This document shows positions 1 to 9,280 of a DNA stretch of 25,454 nucleotides, piece by piece. Location of the stretch: contig DXQT01000039.1 in assembly GCA_019411365.1 (NCBI GenBank), positions 1 to 25,454 on the forward strand. Direction: 5' to 3'. Positions within the stretch are counted from its first letter, which is position 1, and every line of letters begins with the position of its first letter. The position numbers and the translations under genes are program-made. The notes beneath the pieces were generated by a model. It ran no database searches. It worked only from the letters and a program-made list of their open reading frames with translations, and had not been told where the DNA came from. The stretch comes from Roseburia sp. (lineage in GTDB: Bacteria; Bacillota_A; Clostridia; Lachnospirales; Lachnospiraceae).

Positions 1-1
1 A

Positions 2-184
2 ATTCCATTTTTAATTAATTTATCCATTCGGAAGGCTTTCCCGGTATTGTATCATTTTCCGTGGGCGGCATTATTTGGTGGTATATTTGTTTTGATAGGA
101 ATTGTGTTTTCTATCACACGAACTGAAATTCATAAGTTAAGAGATAAAAGTATTATTGATGAAATAAGAATGGATATTGTATAA
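2..184 (+). CDS. FtsX-like ABC transporter permease, C-terminal fragment
   Basis: The gene enters from outside the window, so only its last 60 codons are visible, read in the frame that ends at TAA 182-184. The visible part holds one hydrophobic segment (FPWAALFGGIFVLIGIVF) followed by a short basic and acidic tail (ITRTEIHKLRDKSIIDEIRMD). A last transmembrane helix followed by a tail of the form 'K-L-x-K-x-S-I-I-[ED]-x-I-R' is typical of the C-terminus of FtsX/MacB/BceB-type permeases, which export antimicrobial peptides, lipids or lipoproteins. A hairpin terminator lies four bases after the stop. The family call is an inference from this short tail, and the substrate cannot be stated. Confidence 0.65.
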   Translation: MPFLINLSIRKAFPVLYHFPWAALFGGIFVLIGIVFSITRTEIHKLRDKSIIDEIRMDIV

Positions 185-187
185 TGG

Positions 188-215
188 CTAATGCCCATTC
201 GGGCATTAGTTTCAA
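188..215 (+). terminator. Intrinsic terminator of the FtsX-like permease gene
   Basis: A perfect 9-bp stem CTAATGCCC (188-196) / GGGCATTAG (201-209) with loop ATTC is followed by TTT and a T-rich stretch. It begins four bases after the permease stop codon, so that transcript probably ends here. Confidence 0.7.
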
Positions 216-299
216 TGTTCATTCCTATTTTATGATTGTAAGTATCTTATTTTCTAATCATAGTATGACTGATTGCCATCCCCATAAAATTGGAAGCTG

Positions 300-632
300 T
301 TATTCTCCTATGGAGACACCGCTATCGTCTTTAAGGCCACAAATCGCAACTATACCATTATTTTTATAACTCACAATGAGAGTGGTATCCCCAATTTTCC
401 AACATACTGTGCCGTCTTCACTGGTATCAGGTTTCCCCCATACCTCTCTAAGCTGGTCAATATGGTATCCAGGCAAAAGGCTATTAACATCGGCTTCACT
501 CATTTCTGCGATTGCCGTCAGAGTGGGAAGATTGTCGTTGCTTTTGCGATTGTAGTACCCATAAAACCATGCCGATACGCATATCGCAAGAGCCAAAATG
601 ATTACAGTCATAACAGATAGCTTCTTTTTCAT
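300..632 (-). CDS. Small membrane-anchored or exported protein of unknown function
   Basis: This 110-residue protein is not one I recognise. Residues 1-5 are MKKKL, and a hydrophobic segment covers about residues 6-26 (VMTVIILALAICVSAWFYGYY). This is either an uncleaved signal anchor or a signal peptide without a clear cleavage site. The remaining ~80 residues would be outside the cell. They carry the pattern 'LLPGYHIDQLREVWGKPD', then a Trp/Lys-rich strand (VCWKIGDTTLIVSY) and 'GIVAICGLKD'. The 'L-R-x-x-W-G-K-P-D' turn resembles small extracytoplasmic SmpA/BamE-like or BLIP-like folds, but that is only a resemblance. The ribosome binding site GGAAGGGAG lies about eight bases before the ATG (read on the minus strand from about 650). 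The gene is alone, convergent with the permease fragment and divergent from hrcA. Confidence 0.65.
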   Translation of the reverse strand: MKKKLSVMTVIILALAICVSAWFYGYYNRKSNDNLPTLTAIAEMSEADVNSLLPGYHIDQLREVWGKPDTSEDGTVCWKIGDTTLIVSYKNNGIVAICGLKDDSGVSIGE

Positions 633-879
633 ACAATCACGCTCCCTTCCTCAAGTTCTGATTTTATAAATTCATTACTAAACATAATTCTACCACAATC
701 ACACTTACAATCCTACGTTTTTCTTTTTCATTACATATAAAATTGTCTTGTGAACGGACATTTATATATGCACTTCAAAACCTAAGAAAGCACCATAAAA
801 TCTGCGACACTACGACCGCTAAACTCTGGCAGGACACAATTTTTTCACAAAAAATCTTCAAAAAACATCAGAAATACTG
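633..879. other. AT-rich intergenic region, no gene seen
   Basis: Between the small minus-strand gene and the hrcA promoter I find no open frame longer than about 20 codons with a ribosome binding site, no perfect repeat and no convincing hairpin. The minus strand carries a weak promoter-like pair (TTGTAA, 17 bases, TTATGT, about 689-717) that could serve the 110-residue gene. Nothing else can be supported. Confidence 0.4.
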
Positions 880-908
880 TTGACAAAAAAATAGGATGGT
901 GCTATGTT
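880..908 (+). promoter_or_regulatory. Sigma-A promoter of the hrcA-grpE-dnaK operon
   Basis: A perfect -35 box TTGACA (880-885) and a -10 box TATGTT (903-908) are separated by 17 bases. The predicted start site (about 915) lies just before the CIRCE operator, which is the usual arrangement for HrcA repression. Confidence 0.85.
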
Positions 909-921
909 AGGTACATAGATA

Positions 922-948
922 TTAGCACTCCAATCAAATGAGTGCTAA
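922..948 (+). promoter_or_regulatory. CIRCE operator (HrcA binding site)
   Basis: TTAGCACTC (922-930), nine spacer bases and GAGTGCTAA (940-948) match the CIRCE consensus exactly. CIRCE is the binding site of the HrcA repressor, encoded by the first gene of this operon, so the operon is autoregulated. It is the only copy I see; none lies before dnaJ. Confidence 0.97.
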
Positions 949-967
949 CAAATCTAAAAACACACAG

Positions 968-1003
968 ATAATTGTTCAGTGACAAGCGTTGTTGGACAAT
1001 TAT
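968..1003 (+). other. Leader hairpin in the hrcA 5' untranslated region
   Basis: ATAATTGTTC (968-977) pairs with GGACAATTAT (994-1003) with one G-U pair. A smaller ACAA/TTGT hairpin sits in the loop. No T-tract follows, so it is not an intrinsic terminator. It lies between CIRCE and the hrcA ribosome binding site and may affect mRNA stability or translation; that role is inference. Confidence 0.45.
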
Positions 1004-1030
1004 GATATTTCCAGAAGCAGGAGTGAGTGA

Positions 1031-2083
1031 ATGGAAGAATTAGAATTAGACGAACGTAAAACGAAAATTTTAAATGCTATCATCCGCAACTATCTGGAAA
1101 CAGGTGAACCGGTTGGTTCAAGAACCATTTCAAAGTATACAGACCTGAATTTAAGTTCAGCAACGATCCGAAATGAGATGGCAGACCTTGAGGAATTAGG
1201 ATACATTTTACAGCCGCATACTTCGGCAGGACGGATTCCTTCCGATAAAGGTTACCGCTTCTATGTAGATCATCTGATGGAAGAGAAGAACCGGGAAGTG
1301 GATGACATGAAACAGTTTGTCATCGAACACACCGAGAAGATGGAACAGGTACTGCAGAAGGTTGCAAAAGTTCTGGCAGCCAATACCAACTATGCAACAA
1401 TGGTATCAGCGCCGAGTTATCATCGGAACAAAGTGAAGTTCATTCAGCTCTCTAATGTGGATGAGGAACAGATTCTTGCAGTGATCGTCACAGAGGGCAA
1501 CATGGTCAAGAATAAGATCATTCCGGTATCAGAACCGCTTGATAATGAGACAATGTTGAAGTTGAATATCCTGTTGAATTCGAATCTGAATGGTCTGGCA
1601 TTAGAAGAGATCAATCTTGCGACCATCGCCAAGCTGAAAGGGCAGGCAGGTATCCACAGTGATATCGTCAGCAATGTGCTTGATACACTTGGTGAGACAA
1701 TGGGTCAGGATGAGGATATTAAGATTTATACAAGTGGTACGACGAATCTTTTCAAATATCCGGAGTTATCTGATTCAGCGGAGAAAGCAAGTGAACTGAT
1801 CTCCACATTTGAGGAGAAACAGCAGTTGGCAAGCCTTGTAACTGAAAACCTGTTGGATGAAGAGAATACAGGAATTCAGGTTTATATAGGAAATGAAAGC
1901 CCGATCCAGACGATGAAGGACTGCAGCGTTGTGACTGCAACTTATGAATTGGGCGAAGGTGTTCGGGGAACGATAGGAATTGTCGGACCGAAGCGGATGG
2001 ATTATGAGAAAGTAATGGCGAATCTGAACACATTGAAAAAATCTCTGGATGGCATCTTAGATAAGCCAAAAGGAGAAGTATAG
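1031..2083 (+). CDS. hrcA: Heat-inducible transcription repressor HrcA
   Basis: HrcA binds CIRCE operators and represses class I heat-shock genes; GroEL normally keeps it active. The 350-residue protein has the family's usual length. Residues about 5-75 form the winged-helix DNA-binding domain with the hallmark stretch 'GEPVGSRTISKY' and 'SATIRNEMADLEELGYILQPHTSAGRIPSDKGYR'-type sequence (only key parts cited). The remainder is the GAF-like and dimerisation region, including 'VRGTIGIVGPKRMDY' near the C-terminus. The ATG is preceded by AGCAGGAG with about seven bases spacing. It is the first gene of the operon, directly behind its own CIRCE site, and grpE follows after 15 bases. Confidence 0.97.
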   Translation: MEELELDERKTKILNAIIRNYLETGEPVGSRTISKYTDLNLSSATIRNEMADLEELGYILQPHTSAGRIPSDKGYRFYVDHLMEEKNREVDDMKQFVIEHTEKMEQVLQKVAKVLAANTNYATMVSAPSYHRNKVKFIQLSNVDEEQILAVIVTEGNMVKNKIIPVSEPLDNETMLKLNILLNSNLNGLALEEINLATIAKLKGQAGIHSDIVSNVLDTLGETMGQDEDIKIYTSGTTNLFKYPELSDSAEKASELISTFEEKQQLASLVTENLLDEENTGIQVYIGNESPIQTMKDCSVVTATYELGEGVRGTIGIVGPKRMDYEKVMANLNTLKKSLDGILDKPKGEV

Positions 2084-2098
2084 AAAGGTGGCTGGGAA

Positions 2099-4659
<2,561 letters not shown>

Positions 4660-4681
4660 AATATAATCAGCATATAAAAAG

Positions 4682-4754
4682 GGGTTTCCGGTTTTCCGGA
4701 AACCCTATATGCGGTAGAAGAGGAAAATATTTGAAGATTTTTGAAAACCGGAAA
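4682..4754 (+). promoter_or_regulatory. dnaK-dnaJ intergenic RNA structure with competing arms
   Basis: A perfect 10-bp hairpin GGGTTTCCGG (4682-4691), loop TTTT, CCGGAAACCC (4696-4705) follows dnaK. No T-tract follows on the plus strand, so it is a poor terminator for dnaK; on the minus strand it is followed by five Ts. Downstream, GAAAACCGGAAA (4743-4754) is the exact complement of TTTCCGGTTTTC (4685-4696), so it can compete with the hairpin's own 3' arm. The two pairings exclude each other. A function in setting the dnaK:dnaJ ratio is inference. Confidence 0.55.
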
Positions 4755-4821
4755 TTGAATCATGCTTTAGACAGATAGCCGGTATGATAAATTTGTACAT
4801 GATAACAAGGAGTTAAGCGTT

Positions 4822-6006
4822 ATGGCAGAGAAAAGAGATTATTATGAAGTCCTTGGCGTTCCGAAGAATGCGAGTGACGCTGATATAAAAAAGGCATTCC
4901 GTACTCTTGCCAAGAAGTACCATCCGGATATGCATCCGGGTGATAAAGAATGTGAAGAAAAGTTCAAGGAAGCACAGGAAGCTTATGCAGTATTGAGTGA
5001 TGCAGAAAAGCGTAAACAGTATGATCAGTTCGGTCATGCAGCATTCGATGGTACAGGCGGCGGTGCTGGCGGATTTGATTTTTCAGGCATGGATATGGGA
5101 GATATCTTTGGAGATATTTTCGGCGACTTCTTCGGTGGCGGTGGCGCCAGAAGAAGAGGCAATGATGGACCGATGAAAGGTGCGAATCTCCGTACCAGTG
5201 TAAGGATCACATTTGAAGAGGCTGTTTTTGGATGTGAGAAAGAAATTGAAATGGTTCTGAAGGATGAGTGTGCAACCTGCCATGGTACAGGTGCAAAACC
5301 GGGAACAAGCCCGGAAACATGTACCAAGTGCGGCGGTAAAGGTAAAGTTGTGTTTACACAGCAGTCCTTCTTTGGAACGGTGCAGAATGTCCAGACCTGT
5401 CCGGATTGTAATGGTACCGGTAAGGTAGTCAAAGACAAATGTCCGGATTGCCGTGGTACCGGATATATCGCAAGAAAGAGAAAAATCCAGGTGACGATTC
5501 CGGCCGGTATCGACAATGGACAGAGTGTCCGTATCCGTGAAAAAGGAGAGCCGGGTGTCAACGGTGGCCCAAGAGGAGATTTGTTAGTAGAAGTAGTTGT
5601 ATCCAGACATCCAATCTTCCAGCGTCAGGATATGAATATTTATTCCACAGCTCCGGTTACGTTTGCGCAGGCTGCATTGGGCGGCGAGATCCGTATCAAT
5701 ACCGTTGACGGAGATGTGCTTTATGAAGTAAAACCAGGTACACAGACCGACACCAAGATCCGTCTGAAAGGAAAGGGAGTTCCATCCCTGAGAAATAAAG
5801 GGGTTCGTGGTGACCAGTATGTAACTTTGGTTGTCCAGACACCGACAGGTCTTAATAATGAGGCGAAAGAGGCGTTACGTCATTTTGATGAACTGACAGG
5901 TGCGTCCTTAAACCGAAGCAACGCCGGTGGTAACGGCACCCAGGAAAAGGGTAAGAAGAAAAAGGGATTCATGGATAAATTAAAAGAATCCTTTGATGAT
6001 ATCTAA
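4822..6006 (+). CDS. dnaJ: Chaperone protein DnaJ (type I Hsp40)
   Basis: DnaJ delivers substrates to DnaK and stimulates its ATPase. The 394-residue protein shows the full type I plan. The J domain (about 5-70) has the HPD motif at residues 34-36. A Gly/Phe region follows (about 76-115, with [19 protein letters not shown]). Four CxxCxGxG zinc motifs have cysteines at 150/153, 167/170, 193/196 and 207/210. The C-terminal substrate-binding domains end in a Lys-rich tail. AAGGAG precedes the ATG by about nine bases. The gene lies 162 bases after dnaK, farther than the other operon spacings, and has no CIRCE of its own. A weak -10-like TATGAT near 4783 might give an extra promoter, but no good -35 accompanies it. 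Confidence 0.98.
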   Translation: MAEKRDYYEVLGVPKNASDADIKKAFRTLAKKYHPDMHPGDKECEEKFKEAQEAYAVLSDAEKRKQYDQFGHAAFDGTGGGAGGFDFSGMDMGDIFGDIFGDFFGGGGARRRGNDGPMKGANLRTSVRITFEEAVFGCEKEIEMVLKDECATCHGTGAKPGTSPETCTKCGGKGKVVFTQQSFFGTVQNVQTCPDCNGTGKVVKDKCPDCRGTGYIARKRKIQVTIPAGIDNGQSVRIREKGEPGVNGGPRGDLLVEVVVSRHPIFQRQDMNIYSTAPVTFAQAALGGEIRINTVDGDVLYEVKPGTQTDTKIRLKGKGVPSLRNKGVRGDQYVTLVVQTPTGLNNEAKEALRHFDELTGASLNRSNAGGNGTQEKGKKKKGFMDKLKESFDDI

Positions 6007-6058
6007 AACAGATTCTAAAGATTAAAAGGATCATTTTAGTAAAATGAACAGATAATAG

Positions 6059-6104
6059 AAACCCGGTGTAAGATCTTTGCTGAGAGATTACACCGGGTTT
6101 GTTA
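6059..6104. terminator. Bidirectional terminator between dnaJ and luxS
   Basis: A 13-bp perfect stem AAACCCGGTGTAA (6059-6071) / TTACACCGGGTTT (6088-6100) closes a 16-base loop. On the plus strand the T-rich end continues as TTTGTTATTAT; on the minus strand the arm also ends in GGGTTT. It lies between the convergent stops of dnaJ and luxS and can serve both. Confidence 0.8.
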
Positions 6105-6142
6105 TTATGACAATAGAAAATACAATGTCTGTTTTGAAAACT

Positions 6143-6622
6143 CTATTCCGGATACACCAGATGTTTTTCATCAATATGGTAGAGCGTGTTTTCAAGATAG
6201 CGGTTGGCAAGATAATTTGCCATACCAAGGTTCATATCCAGATAATTGCCACAGTCTTTTGGACTTGCGCCAGGAACATCGCCCTTAAAATCGCGGATAA
6301 ACTCAAACATTTCAATCATCAGGCCAACAATGTCCTTTGATTCATAATCACCTGCGAGAAGCAGATAAAATCCGGTACGGCACCCCATCGGACCAAAATA
6401 AATAGTTTTGGAACCGTAAACAGCATGGTTTCTTAAAAATGTTGCTGCAAGGTGTTCGATCGTATGCATCTCGGCGGTATTCATGACAGGCTCATCGTTT
6501 GGGGAAGTCATGCGCAGATCAAATGTGGTGATCACTTCTGCACCGACGGTATCTTTGCGGGATACATAAACGCCGGGTTCTAATTTGATATGGTCTATTG
6601 TAAAGCTTGCAATTTTTTCCAT
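6143..6622 (-). CDS. luxS: S-ribosylhomocysteine lyase (autoinducer-2 synthase) LuxS
   Basis: LuxS splits S-ribosylhomocysteine into homocysteine and DPD, the precursor of autoinducer-2, as part of the activated methyl cycle. The 159 residues match the family length. The metal-binding HxxEH motif is at residues 53-57 (HTIEH), the third ligand is Cys124 in 'GASPKDCGNYLDMNL', and the catalytic cysteine is Cys81 in 'FGPMGCRTGFYLL'. All catalytic residues are therefore present. The start has AAAGGAGA eight bases upstream. It is a single-gene unit, convergent with dnaJ and divergent from the amino-acid transporter. I see no SAM-riboswitch-like leader and no pfs or methionine gene beside it. Confidence 0.97.
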   Translation of the reverse strand: MEKIASFTIDHIKLEPGVYVSRKDTVGAEVITTFDLRMTSPNDEPVMNTAEMHTIEHLAATFLRNHAVYGSKTIYFGPMGCRTGFYLLLAGDYESKDIVGLMIEMFEFIRDFKGDVPGASPKDCGNYLDMNLGMANYLANRYLENTLYHIDEKHLVYPE

Positions 6623-6654
6623 AAATAAAATCTCCTTTGTTTTTTCTAAAACAA

Positions 6655-6683
6655 ACTTTAATGTAATTTTGCGGGACAGTCAA
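6655..6683 (-). promoter_or_regulatory. Promoter of luxS
   Basis: Read on the minus strand: -35 TTGACT (6683-6678), 17 bases, -10 TAAAGT (6660-6655). The predicted start gives a short leader of about 30 bases before the luxS ATG, leaving no room for a riboswitch. Confidence 0.65.
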
Positions 6684-6776
6684 GGAAAAAAGCCACAATG
6701 TTACATAATAATATAAGAAAAAAATCAGTTCCCTGATAAATCGGAAAGGGAATCTTAACAATTGAGTCCAAAATAC

Positions 6777-6805
6777 TTGTATTTCAATGAAAAATAATGT
6801 ATATT
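6777..6805 (+). promoter_or_regulatory. Promoter of the amino-acid ABC transporter genes
   Basis: TTGTAT (6777-6782), 17 bases, TATATT (6800-6805). Transcription would begin near 6812. That rules out the in-frame ATG at 6807 and supports ATG 6843, which has AGAGGAG (6827-6833) nine bases upstream. Confidence 0.55.
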
Positions 6806-6842
6806 TATGCAGACAATCAGAAAAAAAGAGGAGCGGATATTT

Positions 6843-8390
6843 ATGATGAAGAAAAAAAGTAAAAAACTGCTGCTTTGGCTTTTCGTTCTGACATTTGTGC
6901 TGACAGGAATTGCTGGATGCGGCACAAAGCAGAAGGATGATCAGGAAGCAGCATCCACGGAAACAGCCGGTGCGATCAGCGGTGTGGATGATATCGTTGG
7001 AAAAAAGATTGGTGTCCAGCTTGGAACAACCGGTGATATTTATGTTTCCGATTATGAAAATGACGGATCAGGAACAACGGTGGAGCGTTACAACAAAGGC
7101 GCAGATGCAGTCCAGGCATTAAAACAGGGAAAGATTGACTGTGTTGTGATCGATGAACAGCCGGCGCTCGCATTTGTGGAGGAGAATCCGGGACTTAAAA
7201 TTCTCGATGAAGAATTTACGCTGGAAGAATATGCGATTGTTATCGCAAAGGGAAACGATGATCTGCTGGAAAAGGTCAATACGGCATTAGAGGAATTAAG
7301 AAGCGAGGGAACGCTTGACCGGATTACAAAAAATTATATTGGAACAGATGCGGAAAAAGGAAATTATCCATACGAACCACAGGATGTGTCCCGTGGGAAT
7401 GGAACACTGACGATGGGAACAAATGCTGAGTTCCCGCCATATGAGTATTATGAGAATAATGAAATCGTCGGTATAGATGTGGATATCATGCAGGCGATCG
7501 CTGATAAGCTCGGTATGGAATTGAAGATTGAAGATATGGCATTTGATTCTATTATTCCGGCTGTGTCTACGGGAAAGATAGATGTGGGCGCTGCCGGATT
7601 TACCGTGACAGAAGAACGAAAGAAGAATGTCAACTTTACAGATACATATGCGACTTCCAAGCAGGTGATCATTGTACGTGATGGGAATGCAGTGACAGCA
7701 AAGAGTTCGTTTGGCGAAAAATTTTACCAGAACTTTATTCAGGATAACCGCTATGCATATATGTTAAAAGGTCTTGGAAATACATTGATCATTACAATTT
7801 TTGCGGTGATGATCGGTATTGTCTTAGGATTTTTAATTGCCATTGTCAGAACCAGCCATGACAGAAATGGCGGGCTTGGCATTCTGAATGCAGTCTGTAA
7901 AGCATATTTGACGATCATCCGCGGTACACCGGTCATGATCCAGTTATTGATTATCTATTATGTTATTTTCCAGAGTATTAACACGGGAAAAATCGTGGTA
8001 GCAGTGATCGCATTTGGTTTGAACTCAGCTGCTTATGTGGCAGAGATCGTGCGTTCCGGAATTATGGCAGTGGATATCGGACAGTTTGAAGCAGGACGAA
8101 GCTTAGGCCTTAATTACAGACAGACGATGACCACCATCATCCTGCCACAGGCAGTAAAGAATATTCTCCCTGCACTGTGTAACGAGTTTATCAGTTTATT
8201 GAAAGAGACGTCCATCAGTGGTTACATCGGTCTGATGGATCTGACAAAAGGTGGAGACATTATCCGAAGCGTTACATATGAGGCATTTATGCCGTTGATC
8301 GCAGTTGCTGTCATTTATCTTCTGATGGTAGTCGGACTTAGCAAAGCTGTCGGTGTCTTAGAAAGGAAGTTGAGAAACAATGAGCGATAA
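6843..8390 (+). CDS. Amino-acid ABC transporter: permuted substrate-binding domain fused to permease
   Basis: This 515-residue protein combines the solute-binding protein and the membrane subunit of a polar-amino-acid importer. A lipoprotein signal with lipobox IAGC places the lipidated cysteine at residue 26. Residues about 48-167 match the second lobe plus C-terminal segment of a family 3 binding protein ('[14 protein letters not shown]', '[12 protein letters not shown]', '[13 protein letters not shown]'). Residues about 187-280 match the N-terminal lobe ('[16 protein letters not shown]', '[14 protein letters not shown]', with the carboxylate-binding Arg259). This order is the reverse of the canonical one. 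Residues about 303-515 are a HisM/GlnP-type permease with the EAA-like loop '[22 protein letters not shown]'. The reading frame is intact and all halves are complete, so this is not a damaged gene. The ATPase gene overlaps its end by 11 bases. The exact amino acid carried is unknown. Confidence 0.9.
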   Translation: MMKKKSKKLLLWLFVLTFVLTGIAGCGTKQKDDQEAASTETAGAISGVDDIVGKKIGVQLGTTGDIYVSDYENDGSGTTVERYNKGADAVQALKQGKIDCVVIDEQPALAFVEENPGLKILDEEFTLEEYAIVIAKGNDDLLEKVNTALEELRSEGTLDRITKNYIGTDAEKGNYPYEPQDVSRGNGTLTMGTNAEFPPYEYYENNEIVGIDVDIMQAIADKLGMELKIEDMAFDSIIPAVSTGKIDVGAAGFTVTEERKKNVNFTDTYATSKQVIIVRDGNAVTAKSSFGEKFYQNFIQDNRYAYMLKGLGNTLIITIFAVMIGIVLGFLIAIVRTSHDRNGGLGILNAVCKAYLTIIRGTPVMIQLLIIYYVIFQSINTGKIVVAVIAFGLNSAAYVAEIVRSGIMAVDIGQFEAGRSLGLNYRQTMTTIILPQAVKNILPALCNEFISLLKETSISGYIGLMDLTKGGDIIRSVTYEAFMPLIAVAVIYLLMVVGLSKAVGVLERKLRNNER

Positions 8391-9141
8391 TACAAATACA
8401 ACCAATTCTGCAGAGGTGATCTTAGAGATTCAGGATCTCTGCAAATCTTTTGGGGATCATGAAGTATTAAAAGGAATCTCCACGACCATCAGAAAAGGGG
8501 ATGTCCTTGCATTGATCGGACCTTCCGGTTGTGGAAAATCGACATTTCTGCGATCCTTAAACCTGTTGGAGATCCCAACGAGCGGACACGTTCTGTTTGA
8601 GGGGACGGATATGACGGATAAGTCGGTGGATATTAACCATGTACGGGAAAAAATCGGAATGGTGTTCCAGCAGTTTAATCTGTTTCCAAACATGACTATT
8701 AAGGAAAACATTATGCTTGCCCCGGTAAAACTCAACAAAATGACCAAGGAAGAGGCAGAGAAAAAAGCGATGGAACTTTTGAAAAGAATCGGTCTGTCTG
8801 ATAAGGCGGATGCCTATCCAAGCCAGCTTTCAGGTGGACAGAAACAGAGAATTGCCATTGTCCGTTCGCTTGCCATGAACCCGGATATTATTTTGTTTGA
8901 TGAGCCGACTTCGGCATTGGACCCTGAGATGGTCGGCGAGGTTTTAAGCGTTATGAAAGAACTTGCAGAGGACGGTATGACCATGGTGGTTGTAACACAT
9001 GAAATGGGATTTGCAAGAGAGGTTGCAAACCGTGTCATGTTCATCAATGATGGTGTCATTCAGGAAGAAAACACACCGCAGGAGATCTTTGAACATCCAC
9101 AGAGTCCGAGATTGCAGGAATTTTTATCAAAAGTATTATGA
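8380..9141 (+). CDS. Polar amino-acid ABC transporter, ATP-binding protein (GlnQ/HisP type)
   Basis: This 253-residue cytoplasmic subunit powers uptake by the fusion permease encoded just upstream. All ABC ATPase motifs are visible: Walker [10 protein letters not shown] (residues 47-55), the Q-loop in '[12 protein letters not shown]' (about 95-106), signature LSGGQ (150-154), Walker B ILFDE (171-175), the D-loop SALD and the H-loop His207. Spacing and wording ('[17 protein letters not shown]', '[13 protein letters not shown]') are those of the GlnQ/HisP/ArtP subgroup, which handles polar amino acids. The ATG lies inside the last codons of the permease gene (11-base overlap) behind AAAGGAAG, a sign of translational coupling. 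A strong terminator follows directly, so the transporter is a two-gene operon. Confidence 0.95.
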   Translation: MSDNTNTTNSAEVILEIQDLCKSFGDHEVLKGISTTIRKGDVLALIGPSGCGKSTFLRSLNLLEIPTSGHVLFEGTDMTDKSVDINHVREKIGMVFQQFNLFPNMTIKENIMLAPVKLNKMTKEEAEKKAMELLKRIGLSDKADAYPSQLSGGQKQRIAIVRSLAMNPDIILFDEPTSALDPEMVGEVLSVMKELAEDGMTMVVVTHEMGFAREVANRVMFINDGVIQEENTPQEIFEHPQSPRLQEFLSKVL

Positions 9142-9146
9142 TCATG

Positions 9147-9184
9147 AAAGAAAAAGGCTGTGCGGCAGCCTTTTTCTTTTGCTT
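9147..9184 (+). terminator. Intrinsic terminator of the amino-acid transporter operon
   Basis: AAAGAAAAAGGCTG (9147-9160) pairs perfectly with CAGCCTTTTTCTTT (9166-9179) around loop TGCGG. The 3' arm itself supplies the T-tract. It starts five bases after the ATPase stop codon. Confidence 0.92.
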
Positions 9185-9211
9185 TATTTCTGGTGTATAA
9201 TTCGCTATAAT
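9183..9211 (+). promoter_or_regulatory. Possible promoter of the hybrid histidine kinase gene
   Basis: Two perfect TATAAT hexamers lie at 9196-9201 and 9206-9211. The second has a poor -35 (TTTATT, 9183-9188) at 17 bases; the first overlaps the preceding terminator and has no good -35. Because a terminator ends the upstream operon, the kinase gene needs its own promoter. Which -10 is used cannot be decided from sequence. Confidence 0.4.
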
Positions 9212-9280
9212 CGATATAGAATCTAAGACACAGGTACGGAAACGATAAAAAACGATGGAACATCAGACAGGGAGAAAACG

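Noticed and set aside
184..369. 61-codon plus-strand open frame after the permease stop
   Set aside because: It begins inside the terminator hairpin, has no ribosome binding site, no family resemblance, and overlaps the end of the minus-strand gene.
731..845. Possible gene remnant on the minus strand (VLPEFSGRSVADFMVLS)
   Set aside because: The open stretch is only about 20 codons between stops, without a start or ribosome binding site; I cannot link it to any family.
6077..6340. 87-codon plus-strand open frame antisense to luxS
   Set aside because: It starts within the bidirectional terminator and mirrors the luxS coding sequence; no ribosome binding site.
6623..6660. Possible SAM or other riboswitch before luxS
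   Set aside because: The predicted leader is only about 30 bases and mostly A/T, too short for a riboswitch.
6729..6752. Inverted repeat TTCCCT / AGGGAA in the luxS-transporter gap
   Set aside because: The arms are six bases with a 12-base spacer, and it lies upstream of both -35 boxes. Too weak to call an operator.
6807..6842. In-frame ATG 12 codons upstream of the transporter fusion start
   Set aside because: It has no ribosome binding site, lies upstream of the predicted transcription start (about 6812), and would put charged residues before the lipoprotein signal. ATG 6843 has AGAGGAG at nine bases.
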